A stretch of DNA of 40,036 nucleotides from an uncultured Holophagaceae bacterium (GTDB lineage Bacteria; Acidobacteriota; Holophagae; Holophagales; Holophagaceae): NCBI GenBank assembly GCA_903843705.1, contig CAIMQW010000117.1, positions 1 to 40,036 of the forward strand, given 5' to 3'. Below are positions 25,323 to 34,101 of the stretch, in pieces; the stretch's first letter is position 1; each line of letters opens with the position of its first letter. The translations under genes and the position numbers were made by a program. Under the pieces are notes generated by a model. The model did not search any database and was not told the origin of the DNA. It worked only from the letters and a program-made list of their open reading frames with translations.

Positions 25323-26711
25323 ATGTCTCACATCCCCCTGCCCGAGCGCCTCCGCCCAGCCACCCTCACCGAGGTGGTGGGCCAGGATCATCTGCTGGGC
25401 CCCAAGGGCGCCCTCACCCGCCTCACCGCCGGTGGCCGCCTGCCATCCATGGTGATGTGGGGCCCGCCGGGCACAGGCAAGACGACCCTGGCCCGCATCC
25501 TGGCCGAGGCCACGGGGCACGGCTTCATGGAGTTCTCCGGCGCCGGGGGCAGCGCTGCGGAGCTGAAGAAGTTCCTCCAGGAGAGCAAGGCCATGCCGCT
25601 CTTCCGGGGTGTGCCGCCCGTGGTCTTCCTCGATGAGATCCACCGGTTCAACCGCTCCCAGCAGGACATCCTGCTGCCCTACCTGGAGCGCGGCGAGGCC
25701 ATCCTCATTGGCGCCACCACCGAGAACCCAGCCTTCTATCTGAACCCCGCGCTGCGCAGCCGCTGCCAGCTCATCGCCCTCAAGGCCCTGGAGCCCGGCC
25801 ACATTCGTCAGGTACTGACCCGGGCCTGGAGCCGGGAGCGCCCCGGCCAGCCTGAGCCCACCGAGGTCTGCGCCTGGCTCTCCCACTGGGCCGGGGGCGA
25901 CCTGCGCTCGGCGCTCTCGGGGCTCGAGACCTGGATGGAGATGCCGGACCCCGACCTGGAATCCCTGCAGGGCGCCCTCGGCGGGCGCATGATGTTCGAC
26001 CGCGCCGATGGGCACTACGACCTGGCCAGCGCGTTCCAGAAGAGCCTGCGCGGCTCCGATGCCGATGCCGCCCTCTACTACCTGAGCCGCATGATTCGCG
26101 GCGGCGAGGACCCCCGCTTCATCGCCCGGCGCCTCATGGTCTGCTCGGCCGAGGACGTGGGCAACGCGGACCCCCAGGCCTTCCTGCTCTGCGAGGCGGC
26201 CAGCCGCGCGGTGGAGCAGATCGGCTGGCCCGAGGCCCGGATCCCCCTGGCCCAGGCCGTGATCTACGTGGCCAACGCCCCCAAGAGCAACGCCACGGTC
26301 ATGAGCATCGACGCAGCCCTGGCCGCAGAGGACGCACCCATCCCCGACGGCATCCGGGACGCCCACGCCGCCACGGCCCGCAAGGCTGGTCGCGGCGCGG
26401 GCTACCACTACTCCCATGACGACTACGACCGTCTCCAGGCCTTCTTGCCCGAGCGGTTCCAGGGCACGGCATTCTACCAGGCCCGGCGGCCCCAGGAGCG
26501 GTCCTGGCGGGACCGGCAGGAGCCTAATAACGCCGCCCTGGCCGCTCTCTGGGAAGCCTGGCTCGCTGCCCATCCCGAGGGCGGGGAGCTCCCCCTGGAC
26601 GCCTGGAGCACCGAGCTTGCGTGCAGCCGCGAGGCAACGGCCCGGGCCCTCGGCAAGCTGGCCCAGGGGCGCTGCACCCTGACCCGCCGCCTGGAGGCGA
26701 AACCCGGCTAG
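25323..26711 (+). CDS. rarA: Replication-associated recombination protein A (AAA+ ATPase)
   Basis: 462 residues from the ATG at 25323; a GTG two codons upstream is an alternative. [21 protein letters not shown] is the usual RarA/MgsA start. Walker [16 protein letters not shown] (about 45-59), Walker [17 protein letters not shown], sensor 1 [10 protein letters not shown] and the arginine finger in LRSRCQ are intact. The C-terminal oligomerisation domain shows [28 protein letters not shown] and YHYSHDDYD. RarA is a RuvB/clamp-loader-like ATPase that acts at stalled replication forks. The stop codon shares the palindrome CTAG with the stop of the convergent chemoreceptor gene. Confidence 0.95.
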   Translation: MSHIPLPERLRPATLTEVVGQDHLLGPKGALTRLTAGGRLPSMVMWGPPGTGKTTLARILAEATGHGFMEFSGAGGSAAELKKFLQESKAMPLFRGVPPVVFLDEIHRFNRSQQDILLPYLERGEAILIGATTENPAFYLNPALRSRCQLIALKALEPGHIRQVLTRAWSRERPGQPEPTEVCAWLSHWAGGDLRSALSGLETWMEMPDPDLESLQGALGGRMMFDRADGHYDLASAFQKSLRGSDADAALYYLSRMIRGGEDPRFIARRLMVCSAEDVGNADPQAFLLCEAASRAVEQIGWPEARIPLAQAVIYVANAPKSNATVMSIDAALAAEDAPIPDGIRDAHAATARKAGRGAGYHYSHDDYDRLQAFLPERFQGTAFYQARRPQERSWRDRQEPNNAALAALWEAWLAAHPEGGELPLDAWSTELACSREATARALGKLAQGRCTLTRRLEAKPG

Positions 26712-28282
26712 TCTTCACTGGACCACCCCAGCAGGCTGACGCCGTAGCGCTGGCCGCAGACATGCAAGGGGACGGAGAGCACCGTGATGATGGCACCGGT
26801 GTCCCGGGCGTAAGTCTGCACCAGGAAGTCCTCGCGCGCGGTCGGGGTTTCGCCCAGGTCCGCCACCCGCCGGAAGGCCGCCCGATCGATGCGGTCCGGC
26901 AGCGCCTCTGCGGCCTCGCCAAGGCCATACCGGGCACCGCGCACCAGCACGCGGTTGTCCGTGAAGAAGCGCTTCACGCGGTTGCCCGCCAGGTCCTTGT
27001 CCGGCTGCCCGGTCCAGTCCTGGGTAAAGCGCTTGTTGTGGGAAGGCGCGTAGCTGTTCAGGTCCAGCACTAGGGCGAAGGTGAGCCGCGGCTCCTGCTC
27101 CAGGACCCGGTCAAAGACCTCCTGGAGGGGGCGCTCGACGAAGGCATCGTAGGCGGTGCCGAACTTGGGGGGAGAGAAGCCCTCGGGCGGCACCCGCAGC
27201 ACGTTGAAGAACCGGGACAGCCCCTGGACCGCGGCCCTGCGGAGCTCGCGGTAGTCTAAGGCCAGGACGTCTTCGGCGTGCAGGCGCCCCTCGGCCACCG
27301 GCACCTCCAGCACCTTGGCCGCCGTCACGGCGAGGTCCCGGGCCAGGCCCAGCGCGCGGTGGCAGAGGGAGTCGGTGCTGTAGGGCGCGAGGTGGCGGTG
27401 ACCCACCTCCGCGAAGGAAGCCAGCCGGAAGGCATCCTGGGCCACGGCCTCGGCCTCAGCCTTCAGCGTGCCCGTGGACTCCAGCAGCTGGCCGGAAGCC
27501 TGGACAAGGGTGCGAGTGGCTCCCTGCTGCTGGGCGGCGGACTCGGCGATGCTGGCCACATGTCCCGCTGTGGACTCAGCCAGCCCCGCAATGCCCGAGA
27601 AGCGCTGCTCCACCGCCTCCACCTGGGTGCGGGTCTCAGAGGCCAGGACCAGGCTCTGCTCCATGGCTTCCCGGGCGGGGTCCAGCTCCTTGCGGATGGC
27701 CTCAAGCAGGGCGCCGATCTCGTGGGTTTGATGCGAGGTCCGGTCCGCCAGCTTGCGGACCTCGTCCGCCACCACCGCGAAGCCGCGGCCGGCCTCCCCG
27801 GCATGGGCCGCCTCGATGGCAGCGTTGAGGCTCAGCAGCCCCGTGCGGTCCGCGATCTCCTCGATCACCTGGGAGATCTCATTCACCTGGAGGATGTGGC
27901 CCATGAGGGAGGTGAGGCGCTCGGCGGTGAGGCCCGTCTGGTGCTGCAACTGCCGGACGGTGGTCACGGCCTGGTCGCTCTCCTGGAGACCCTGGCGGGT
28001 CAGGGCGGCCATGCGCCGGGTGGCGTCCGCGCTCTCCGTCGCGGCGGAGGTGGCCTGGGAGATGTTGCCGTCCAGGCCTTCCAAGGTGGCCTGGATGCTC
28101 CGGGTGTTGTTGAGGATCTGGTTCACCTCCCGGGCCAGAGTCTGGACCCGCACCGACGTGCGGGCCGCACCCGCGGCCGAGCGGTTGATGACGTCCTCCA
28201 GCCCGGCAAAATCCTTCAGGACATGATCCGGCAGGCCCCCGGGTTGGCGTTCTGGAGCCTTTTTCGGAGACAGGATAGTCAT
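26708..28282 (-). CDS. Soluble methyl-accepting chemotaxis-like protein with C-terminal sensor domain
   Basis: 524 residues from the ATG at 28282 (AAGG 4 nt upstream); a GTG at 28306 is less likely. No signal peptide or membrane helix. The first ~320 residues are the helical MCP signalling module, with the hairpin tip [43 protein letters not shown] (about 135-178, shown here as one motif of the family with changes at the tip: Gln to Arg and Asn to Gly relative to the usual ADQTNLL). The C-terminal ~200 residues form an alpha/beta domain ([67 protein letters not shown]) that is probably the sensor. It follows the two pirin genes by 54 nt on the same strand. Confidence 0.86.
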   Translation of the reverse strand: MTILSPKKAPERQPGGLPDHVLKDFAGLEDVINRSAAGAARTSVRVQTLAREVNQILNNTRSIQATLEGLDGNISQATSAATESADATRRMAALTRQGLQESDQAVTTVRQLQHQTGLTAERLTSLMGHILQVNEISQVIEEIADRTGLLSLNAAIEAAHAGEAGRGFAVVADEVRKLADRTSHQTHEIGALLEAIRKELDPAREAMEQSLVLASETRTQVEAVEQRFSGIAGLAESTAGHVASIAESAAQQQGATRTLVQASGQLLESTGTLKAEAEAVAQDAFRLASFAEVGHRHLAPYSTDSLCHRALGLARDLAVTAAKVLEVPVAEGRLHAEDVLALDYRELRRAAVQGLSRFFNVLRVPPEGFSPPKFGTAYDAFVERPLQEVFDRVLEQEPRLTFALVLDLNSYAPSHNKRFTQDWTGQPDKDLAGNRVKRFFTDNRVLVRGARYGLGEAAEALPDRIDRAAFRRVADLGETPTAREDFLVQTYARDTGAIITVLSVPLHVCGQRYGVSLLGWSSED

Positions 28283-28290
28283 CGGACCTT

Positions 28291-28321
28291 CCGGGGGTGT
28301 GTTCACTTCTTCGGCCCCCGG
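28291..28321 (-). promoter_or_regulatory. Leader hairpin next to the chemoreceptor ribosome site
   Basis: 28291-28297 (ccggggg) pairs exactly with 28315-28321, with a 17-nt loop. On the minus strand it lies between the pirin stop and the chemoreceptor start, and its last two bases are the GG of the GGAAGG ribosome site. It may be an intercistronic terminator or a structure that limits ribosome access. Confidence 0.35.
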
Positions 28322-28336
28322 GGTTTTTACTCAAAT

Positions 28337-29203
28337 TCAGTCGAGGAAACCCATGCGTCCCTCCTGGTAGTCCTGGATGGCCTGTTCGATCTCCGACCGG
28401 GTATTCATGACGAAGGGACCGTAGTGGGCGATGGGCTCCCGCAGGGGTTCCCCGGCCAGCAGCATCAGGCTGACCGCCTTCTCCGCCGTGAGCGCGAGGC
28501 GGTCCCCCTCGCCCAGCAACGCCACGGTGTCCGCGGGAACCACCTGGTCGCCAATCCGCACGGCTCCCTGCAGGGGTACCACGGCGGTGGTCCAGCCGGC
28601 TGGAACGGCGGCGTCGAAGCTGACCCCCGCAGCCAGCTCCAAGTGGGCATAGGCGATTCGGGCGGGGGTCTGGACCGGTCCAGTTACGCCGGCCCAGATG
28701 CCCGCCAGCACCCGGAGGCGCCCCCCAGTCACAGGCTGCCAGGGCATGGTCTCGGGCTGGAGGTCGGTGTAGCCCGGCGCCGAGGCCTTCTGCGTCCGGG
28801 GCAGGTTGATCCAGAGCTGGACGCCCTCGATGGCGCCCCCGGTCTCCAGGTGTTCGGGCACCGGCATCTCCGCGTGCACGATGCCCGCGCCAGCGTTCAT
28901 GAGCTGGGCGCCGCCGGGCCGCAGCAGCCCAGACCCCCCGGTGCTGTCTCGGTGCCGGAAGGCCCCCTGGATCAGGTAGGTCAGCGTCTGGAACCCGCGG
29001 TGGGGGTGGGGCGGGAAGCCCGCATCCGTGCCCGGCGGCAGCACCATGGGGCCGAAGTGGTCCATCAGCAGGAAGGGGTCCATGGCGCGGAAGGCTTCGG
29101 CGCCGCGCTGGCCCTGCCCCGGCACCAGCCGGGTGAGGGGCACCCGGTTGCCATCCTGGGTGGGCAGGCCTGATACGAGAGCGACGACAGATTTGGCGGT
29201 CAT
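28337..29203 (-). CDS. Pirin family protein (cupin)
   Basis: 288 residues from the ATG at 29203, with GAGG 5 nt upstream; an in-frame GTG two codons earlier is the alternative. It is a two-cupin pirin: FRAMDPFLLMDHFGP (about 39-53), the metal-binding HPHRGFQTLTYLIQG (about 65-79), HRDSTG, GGAQLMNAGAGIVHAEMP (about 97-114, metal His and Glu) and a C-terminal cupin with AGEPLREPIAHYGPFVMNT. Pirins bind Fe(II); characterised members are quercetinases or redox-dependent regulators of partner proteins. It sits 7 nt after a second pirin gene. Confidence 0.9.
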   Translation of the reverse strand: MTAKSVVALVSGLPTQDGNRVPLTRLVPGQGQRGAEAFRAMDPFLLMDHFGPMVLPPGTDAGFPPHPHRGFQTLTYLIQGAFRHRDSTGGSGLLRPGGAQLMNAGAGIVHAEMPVPEHLETGGAIEGVQLWINLPRTQKASAPGYTDLQPETMPWQPVTGGRLRVLAGIWAGVTGPVQTPARIAYAHLELAAGVSFDAAVPAGWTTAVVPLQGAVRIGDQVVPADTVALLGEGDRLALTAEKAVSLMLLAGEPLREPIAHYGPFVMNTRSEIEQAIQDYQEGRMGFLD

Positions 29204-29210
29204 GGGCACC

Positions 29211-29909
29211 TCAGGCGAGGTCGAAGAGAAGGACTTCCGAGGCGGTCTCGGCAGAAATGGTCAGACGGGGCTCGCCTTCGATGCGGGCACTGTCGCCAGC
29301 CTGGAGCGCCTGCCCATTCAGTAGGACCTGTCCCCGGGCCACTTGCAGGAATCCGAAGCGAGTGGGCGAAAGCTGCGCCTCGACTTCACGGCCGGCCTCC
29401 AAGCGCGCCACCTGCACCCAAACATCCTGGAAGACTTTCACGGAGCCCTCCGCGCCATCGGGGCTGGCGATGAGCCGCAGCCGGTTCTGAAAGTCCGCTT
29501 CCGGAAAGGCCACCTGCTCGTAGCGGGGCGCGAGACCTACCCGCTCAGGCAGGATCCAGATCTGGAGGAAGTGGACCGGCTCCCGGTCCGAGGCATTGAA
29601 CTCGCTGTGACGGATCCCGGTCCCGGCGCTCATCACCTGGGCCTCTCCGGGCCGGAGGACCCCCTGGGTGCCGAGGCTATCCTCGTGCTGCAGGGCCCCG
29701 GCCAGCACCCAGGTCAGGATCTCCATGTCCCGGTGCCCGTGGGTGCCGAAGCCCTGGCCTGGTTGGACCCGGTCCTCGTTTAGCACCCGCAGAGCCCGGA
29801 ACTTTATATGGGCGGGATCATGGTAGTCGCCGAACGAGAAGGTGTGGCAGGTGTCAAGCCAGCCGAAATCGAAATGGCCTCGTGTCGCGGCAGGTCGCTT
29901 GGTGATCAT
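29211..29909 (-). CDS. Pirin family protein, YhhW-like (quercetinase-type)
   Basis: 232 residues, ATG with GGGAGAG 4 nt upstream. The short YhhW-type pirin is recognised by FDFGWLDTCHTFSFGDYHDP (about 12-31), the metal site GFGTHGHRDMEILTWVLAG (about 53-71; two His), HEDSLG, and VMSAGTGIRHSEFNAS (about 91-106, His and Glu). E. coli YhhW is an Fe-dependent quercetin 2,3-dioxygenase; the physiological substrate here is unknown. It is the first gene of a probable operon with the second pirin and the chemoreceptor, read from the promoter at 29927-29954. Confidence 0.9.
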   Translation of the reverse strand: MITKRPAATRGHFDFGWLDTCHTFSFGDYHDPAHIKFRALRVLNEDRVQPGQGFGTHGHRDMEILTWVLAGALQHEDSLGTQGVLRPGEAQVMSAGTGIRHSEFNASDREPVHFLQIWILPERVGLAPRYEQVAFPEADFQNRLRLIASPDGAEGSVKVFQDVWVQVARLEAGREVEAQLSPTRFGFLQVARGQVLLNGQALQAGDSARIEGEPRLTISAETASEVLLFDLA

Positions 29910-29926
29910 CGGGCTCTCCCGAATTC

Positions 29927-29954
29927 ATTATATGTGTTGCAACTCCCATTACAA
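29927..29954 (-). promoter_or_regulatory. Sigma70-type promoter with internal palindrome for the pirin operon
   Basis: On the minus strand a TTGTAA -35 (29949-29954) is followed after 16 nt by a perfect TATAAT -10 (29927-29932). The spacer holds the palindrome GTTGCAAC (29936-29943), placed where a repressor could block RNA polymerase. The promoter ends 17 nt before the start codon, so the mRNA leader would be short. Confidence 0.55.
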
Positions 29955-30027
29955 GCCCGATGAGTCCATTTTTTCAAGGCGGCTGAGGAGCAACGACTTA
30001 TCTTGGGGTATCTGAAGGAGGGCCGCC

Positions 30028-30456
30028 ATGATCACACGCGTGCTGGTGGGTGTGGACTTCTCCGCTGCTTCGAAGCAGGCCCTGGAGCGTGCTGCGACCT
30101 GGGCGACCATCTGCGGAGCCCCGCTGGTGGCCATGCATGTGCTGCAGCCCCCGGCCCCCATGCTGCCTGAGGCCCAGATCGCCTTGCCCGATCCCGCCTG
30201 GCTTCACACCATGGAGGACCATGCCCGGGAGCAGCTGGAAGGCTGGCTGGGGGGCCACCCCGGGGCCACGGTAATCGTGAAGTGGGGCGGACCCGCCGAG
30301 GAGCTCATCGCCGAGGCGGATCCCCAGACGCTGCTGGTGGTGGCCCAGGTCGGCCACTCGACACTTGAGCGCTTGCTCTTCGGCAGCACCGCCGCCCGCG
30401 TGGTGCGCCTTGCCCCCTGCGATGTGCTGGTGGTGCGGACCGACAAGCAGGCCTAG
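30028..30456 (+). CDS. Universal stress protein (UspA family)
   Basis: 142 residues, ATG preceded by GAAGGAGGG. Typical UspA fold: MITRVLVGVDFSAASKQALERAATWA (strand 1 and ATP-site Asp), VAMHVLQP (strand 2), LLVVAQVGHSTLERLLFGSTAARVVRLAPCDVLVVR at the C-terminus. The G-x2-G-x9-G-S/T ATP motif is close to consensus (the first glycine is replaced in the AQVGHSTLERLLFGST stretch), so ATP binding is likely but not certain. Cytoplasmic; its partner process is unknown. Divergent from the pirin operon with a 118-bp gap. Confidence 0.92.
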   Translation: MITRVLVGVDFSAASKQALERAATWATICGAPLVAMHVLQPPAPMLPEAQIALPDPAWLHTMEDHAREQLEGWLGGHPGATVIVKWGGPAEELIAEADPQTLLVVAQVGHSTLERLLFGSTAARVVRLAPCDVLVVRTDKQA

Positions 30457-30458
30457 CT

Positions 30459-30476
30459 GGAGCCGCATCCGGCTCC
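30459..30476 (+). terminator. Hairpin after the universal stress gene
   Basis: Seven-bp stem ggagccg/cggctcc with a CATC loop, two bases after the TAG. No U-run follows, so its strength as an intrinsic terminator is doubtful. Confidence 0.45.
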
Positions 30477-30543
30477 CCGCCTGACCCGAGTGCACTGGTG
30501 AACGGAAATTAACCAATGCGGCGGATTGGACGATGGAATCCCC

Positions 30544-31386
30544 ATGGCCAAGTCCGCCAAGCTCCCCCGTCGCCAGACCGCCCAGCGTGATCAGGCCGAG
30601 GCTCTGCTGCGGAACAAGGTCGCCGCGGCCCTGCAGGCGCAAGAGGCCCGGCCTTCCGAAGTGGACCCGAGGACCCTCCACGAGCTGCAGATCCACCGGA
30701 TCGAGCTGGAACTCCAGAATGAGGAGTTGCGGCAGGTCCAGGTGGAACTGAGCGAAGTCAAGGCACGCTATCACGACCTCTTTGATCGGGCACCGGCAGC
30801 CTACTTCACCCTCAGTGACAAAGGCCTGATCCTGGAGGCCAACCAGACTGCGGCCACCCTCCTGGGCCTGGAGCGAGGCACACTGCTGAAGAAGTCCTTC
30901 TCCAGTTGCGTTTTTCCGGAAGACACGGACACCGTGTACCTTCGCCTCAGACAGGTTGCCCAGACCGGTGGCCTGCAGAGCTGGGAAGTACGGATGGTCC
31001 GCAGCGATGGGACGCTGCTCTGGGTGCTCCTGCAGGCCTCGGCTGCCCAGGATGCCCAGCGTGGGCTGGAATACCGCATCATTCTTAACGACCTCACCGC
31101 CAGCAGGAAAACGCAAGATGTCCTGCTCAAGCTCTCCACCGCCGTGGAACAGAGTCCGACCTCCATCGTCATCACCGACCTCTCCGGCGCCATCGAATAC
31201 GTCAATCCAAAATTCACGGATATGACCGGCTATGCCCTCACGGAAGTCCTGGGGAAGACCCCAAGCATCCTCAAGTCAGGGTACTCGACGCCCGAGGGCT
31301 ACCAGGAGCTATGGGAAACCATCAGCGCCGGCAGGACCTGGCATGGCGAGTTCAGGAACCGGAAGAAGAACGGAGACCTCTTCTGA
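30544..31386 (+). CDS. N-terminal part of a seven-PAS sensor kinase, ended by an in-frame TGA
   Basis: 280 residues from the ATG at 30544 (GGAA upstream; a TTG at 30526 is possible). After a basic, coiled N-terminus with ELQIHRIELELQNEELR, there is one complete PAS (about 75-195, YHDLFDRAPAAYFTLSDKG) and a second PAS starting LSTAVEQSPTSIVITDLSG that stops at GEFRNRKKNGDLF. In homologous PAS domains this strand continues with Trp (..G-x-L-Y/F-W-E..). Here the next codon is TGA, and the same frame then continues EDAWISPVRDAQG, completing the domain. So this is the front half of a gene that continues to 34101. A protein ending here would have no kinase. Confidence 0.7.
   Translation: MAKSAKLPRRQTAQRDQAEALLRNKVAAALQAQEARPSEVDPRTLHELQIHRIELELQNEELRQVQVELSEVKARYHDLFDRAPAAYFTLSDKGLILEANQTAATLLGLERGTLLKKSFSSCVFPEDTDTVYLRLRQVAQTGGLQSWEVRMVRSDGTLLWVLLQASAAQDAQRGLEYRIILNDLTASRKTQDVLLKLSTAVEQSPTSIVITDLSGAIEYVNPKFTDMTGYALTEVLGKTPSILKSGYSTPEGYQELWETISAGRTWHGEFRNRKKNGDLF
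31384..31386 (+). other. In-frame TGA inside the PAS-kinase reading frame
   Basis: The codon at 31384-31386 is the only stop between 30544 and 34101 in this frame. A single change at 31386 (TGA versus TGG) restores Trp at the expected place of the PAS fold. It may be a nonsense mutation, a sequencing or assembly error, or a read-through site (context TTC TGA GAG). Confidence 0.8.
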
Positions 31387-31425
31387 GAGGATGCCTGGAT
31401 CTCGCCCGTCCGGGATGCACAGGGA

Positions 31426-34101
31426 GTGTTGGTCGGCTATGTCGGGGTCAAGGAGGACATCACCGAGCGCAAGCACGCTGAGGCCGTCCTCCGGGAGAGC
31501 GAGGCGAAGTGGCGGGCCCTCTTTGAGATCCTGCCAGTCGGCCTGTCGATTCTGGATGACCAGCACGGCTTGAAGGAATTCAATCCGGCCCTCACGAGGA
31601 TCCTTCAGATCGACCCGGAGGCGCTGCGGCGGGGAGCCTACGCCCACAGGAATTACCTGCGGGCGGACGGCACCTCCCTCCCCTGGGAGGAGCTACCCAG
31701 TGTGCGCGCGGCCCAGGAACAAGCGGCCTTCCGGTCCTTCGAAATTGGTGTCCAAACGGAGGGGGGCGACCTCATCTGGACCGAGGTGAATGCGGCGCCC
31801 TTGAACTTGCCGGGGTACTCCGCCGTCCTCACGACCACTGACATCACCGAGCGGAAGCGGATCGAGGACGCCCTGCGGACTCGGGAAACCATGCTTGCCC
31901 GGACGGAAGCCATCGCCCATGTCGGGAGTTGGGAGCGGGATATGGCCACGGGCAACGTGATCTGGTCCGATGAGATGTTCCGGATCCTCCAGCGGGATCC
32001 TGCCGCCGGGACCCCGACCTTCGAGGAACTGGCGAACTGCTTCCACCCCGAGGATATGGCCCAGCTGAGACGTCTCACCGACATCGCTGTGCAGGAGGGG
32101 ACCCCCTTTGAGCTCGAACTGCGCGTCCTCCTGCCCGAGGGCGAGACGCGGACCTGTCTGTCCCGCGGGCACGCGGAGGCTGGACCCGATGGCAAGGCCG
32201 CACGGCTGTTCGGCTCGCTACTCGACATCACCCGGAGCAAGCAGCTGGAGAACGGCCTGCGGCACTCCGAGGCCGACCTCATCAAGGCCCAGCGGTTCGC
32301 CAAGATCGGGAGCTGGACCTGGCACATCAAGTCCAACCGCCTGGACTGGTCAGACGAGATGTACGGGCTCTTCGGCATCGCCCGGGAGACCTTTACGGGC
32401 GCCCTTGCCGACGTCGTGGACGGGGCCATCCATCCGGATGACCGTGAGGCCGTGGCGGCCTCCAATCGGGCCGTGGCGGAGAAGGGCACACCCACGCCCT
32501 TGGAGTACCGCATCCTCCTGCCGGATGGCACCGTTCGTTATGTCTGGGCCGAAGCCGGGGAAATGATCCTGGATGAAGAGGGAAGAGCTGAGACGCTCTC
32601 AGGGATCGTCCAGGACATCACCGAGCGGAGAATGGCCGAGCAGGCCTTGCGGGAGAGCGAGGCGCGCTTTGCCTCCATGGCCGAGCATTCCCCCGTGGCC
32701 CTCTATCGGTTCTCGCAACGCAAGGGTGGGGTCTATTACTCGCCTCCCGTCCACCACCTGCTGGGCTACACCCCCGAGGAACTGCTGGCCGACCCGACAC
32801 TCTGGCATCGCTCCATCCACCCCTGGGACGTGGCCGAGGTGGATGCCGCCATCGAGGCGGCCTTAGTCTCCCTCTCGGGGATCGACCTCACCTATCGAAT
32901 CTCGACCCGAGACGGCCAAGAGAGGTGGTTCCGGGACACCGCCACCTGCCGCCTTGAACCCGATGGGGACCTGCTCATCGACGGGGTGGTCATGGACATT
33001 ACCGAGCGAAAATGGGCGGAGATCTCCCTCAGAGAGTCCAACGACCTACTCTCCCGCTTCATTTCCCTCTCGCCGATCTACGCCTACATCAAGGAGGCGA
33101 CGCCCGGGCAGAGCCGGGTCTTGCAGGCCAGCGAGAACTTCCAGCAGATGATCGGTATCCCGGGTTCTGAGATGGTCGGCAAGGTCATGCCAGAGCTGTT
33201 TCCGGCGGAGATCGCGGAGAAAATGACCCGCGAGGACTGGGCCGTCGTGAGCAGCGGAGAAGGCCTGGAATTCGAGGAGGAGGTCAACGGCCGCAAGTAC
33301 TACACGCTCAAGTTCCCGATCATCCAGGGTGAGCGGCTGCTCATGGCGGGCTTCAGCATCGACATCACCGAGCGGGAGGAGGCCAGCCGGCTCCTTGCTG
33401 CGTCGCGCGAGCAGCTGCGCACCCTGCTCGCCCGGCTTCAACGGGCCCAGGAGGATGAACGCATCCAGATCTCGCGACTCGTCCACGATGAGCTGGGGCA
33501 GCTGCTCACCGAGCTGAAGCTGGACCTCGGGTGGCTGGAACGCAGGCTTTCGGAAGCAGCCTTGCCGCCGGAGCTGACACCCCTGCTGGACAAGGTGATG
33601 GAGACCACTGAGCTGGCGGACACCACCATCCAGACGGTACAGAGGCTCGCGGAAGAGCTGCGCCCCAACACGCTCGAAAGCCTCGGGCTGGTGGCCAGCC
33701 TCCGGCAGGAGGCGCGCCGCTTCGAGAAGCACACCGGCATCCCCTGTGCGACAGAGGTCGAGGCATCCTGGCCCGAGTTGGATCCGAGTTCGGAGCTCGA
33801 GCTCTTCTACATCTGCCGAGAGGCCCTGACCAACGCAGCGCGGCATTCCAGCGCCACCCGGGTCAGCATCTCGCTCCGCCTTGAGGGAGCTGCTGCGTTG
33901 ATTGATGTGATTGACGATGGGGTTGGGATGACCGAGGCAGAATGGATCGAGTCGCCCTCGCTCGGACTACTCGGCATGCGGGAACGAGCGGCCCAGATCG
34001 GCGGCACGGTCGCCTTCCATCCGAACCAGCCCTGCGGAACCTGCATGACGGTGAGCGTGCCTTGGCTCCATCCGTCCGACTCTGGGGGGACCGACTCATG
34101 A
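31426..34101 (+). CDS. C-terminal part of the multi-PAS NarL-type histidine kinase
   Basis: In frame with the upstream fragment. If made separately it could start at the GTG at 31426, which has AGGGA directly in front, giving 891 residues. It contains the end of PAS 2 (VGVKEDITERKHAEAVL) and five more PAS modules, each ending in DITER/DITRS (PAC ends near 31855, 32235, 32625, 33010 and 33375). The kinase core is the HisKA_3 type: AQEDERIQISRLVHDELGQ with the phospho-His, followed by LTELKLDL, and HATPase_c with REALTNAARHS, DDGVGM and LGLLGMRERA. There is no membrane segment, so it is a cytoplasmic sensor, perhaps for redox, gas or light. It overlaps the LuxR-type regulator by ATGA, a classic cognate pair. 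Confidence 0.8.
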   Translation: MLVGYVGVKEDITERKHAEAVLRESEAKWRALFEILPVGLSILDDQHGLKEFNPALTRILQIDPEALRRGAYAHRNYLRADGTSLPWEELPSVRAAQEQAAFRSFEIGVQTEGGDLIWTEVNAAPLNLPGYSAVLTTTDITERKRIEDALRTRETMLARTEAIAHVGSWERDMATGNVIWSDEMFRILQRDPAAGTPTFEELANCFHPEDMAQLRRLTDIAVQEGTPFELELRVLLPEGETRTCLSRGHAEAGPDGKAARLFGSLLDITRSKQLENGLRHSEADLIKAQRFAKIGSWTWHIKSNRLDWSDEMYGLFGIARETFTGALADVVDGAIHPDDREAVAASNRAVAEKGTPTPLEYRILLPDGTVRYVWAEAGEMILDEEGRAETLSGIVQDITERRMAEQALRESEARFASMAEHSPVALYRFSQRKGGVYYSPPVHHLLGYTPEELLADPTLWHRSIHPWDVAEVDAAIEAALVSLSGIDLTYRISTRDGQERWFRDTATCRLEPDGDLLIDGVVMDITERKWAEISLRESNDLLSRFISLSPIYAYIKEATPGQSRVLQASENFQQMIGIPGSEMVGKVMPELFPAEIAEKMTREDWAVVSSGEGLEFEEEVNGRKYYTLKFPIIQGERLLMAGFSIDITEREEASRLLAASREQLRTLLARLQRAQEDERIQISRLVHDELGQLLTELKLDLGWLERRLSEAALPPELTPLLDKVMETTELADTTIQTVQRLAEELRPNTLESLGLVASLRQEARRFEKHTGIPCATEVEASWPELDPSSELELFYICREALTNAARHSSATRVSISLRLEGAAALIDVIDDGVGMTEAEWIESPSLGLLGMRERAAQIGGTVAFHPNQPCGTCMTVSVPWLHPSDSGGTDS

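Noticed and set aside
27278..29173. 631-codon plus-strand frame across the chemoreceptor and pirin genes
   Set aside because: Antisense to three well-supported genes and of low-complexity composition.
31384..31386. TGA as a selenocysteine codon
   Set aside because: The position aligns with a structural Trp of the PAS fold, not a redox-active Cys, and no Sec-type stem-loop is evident just downstream.
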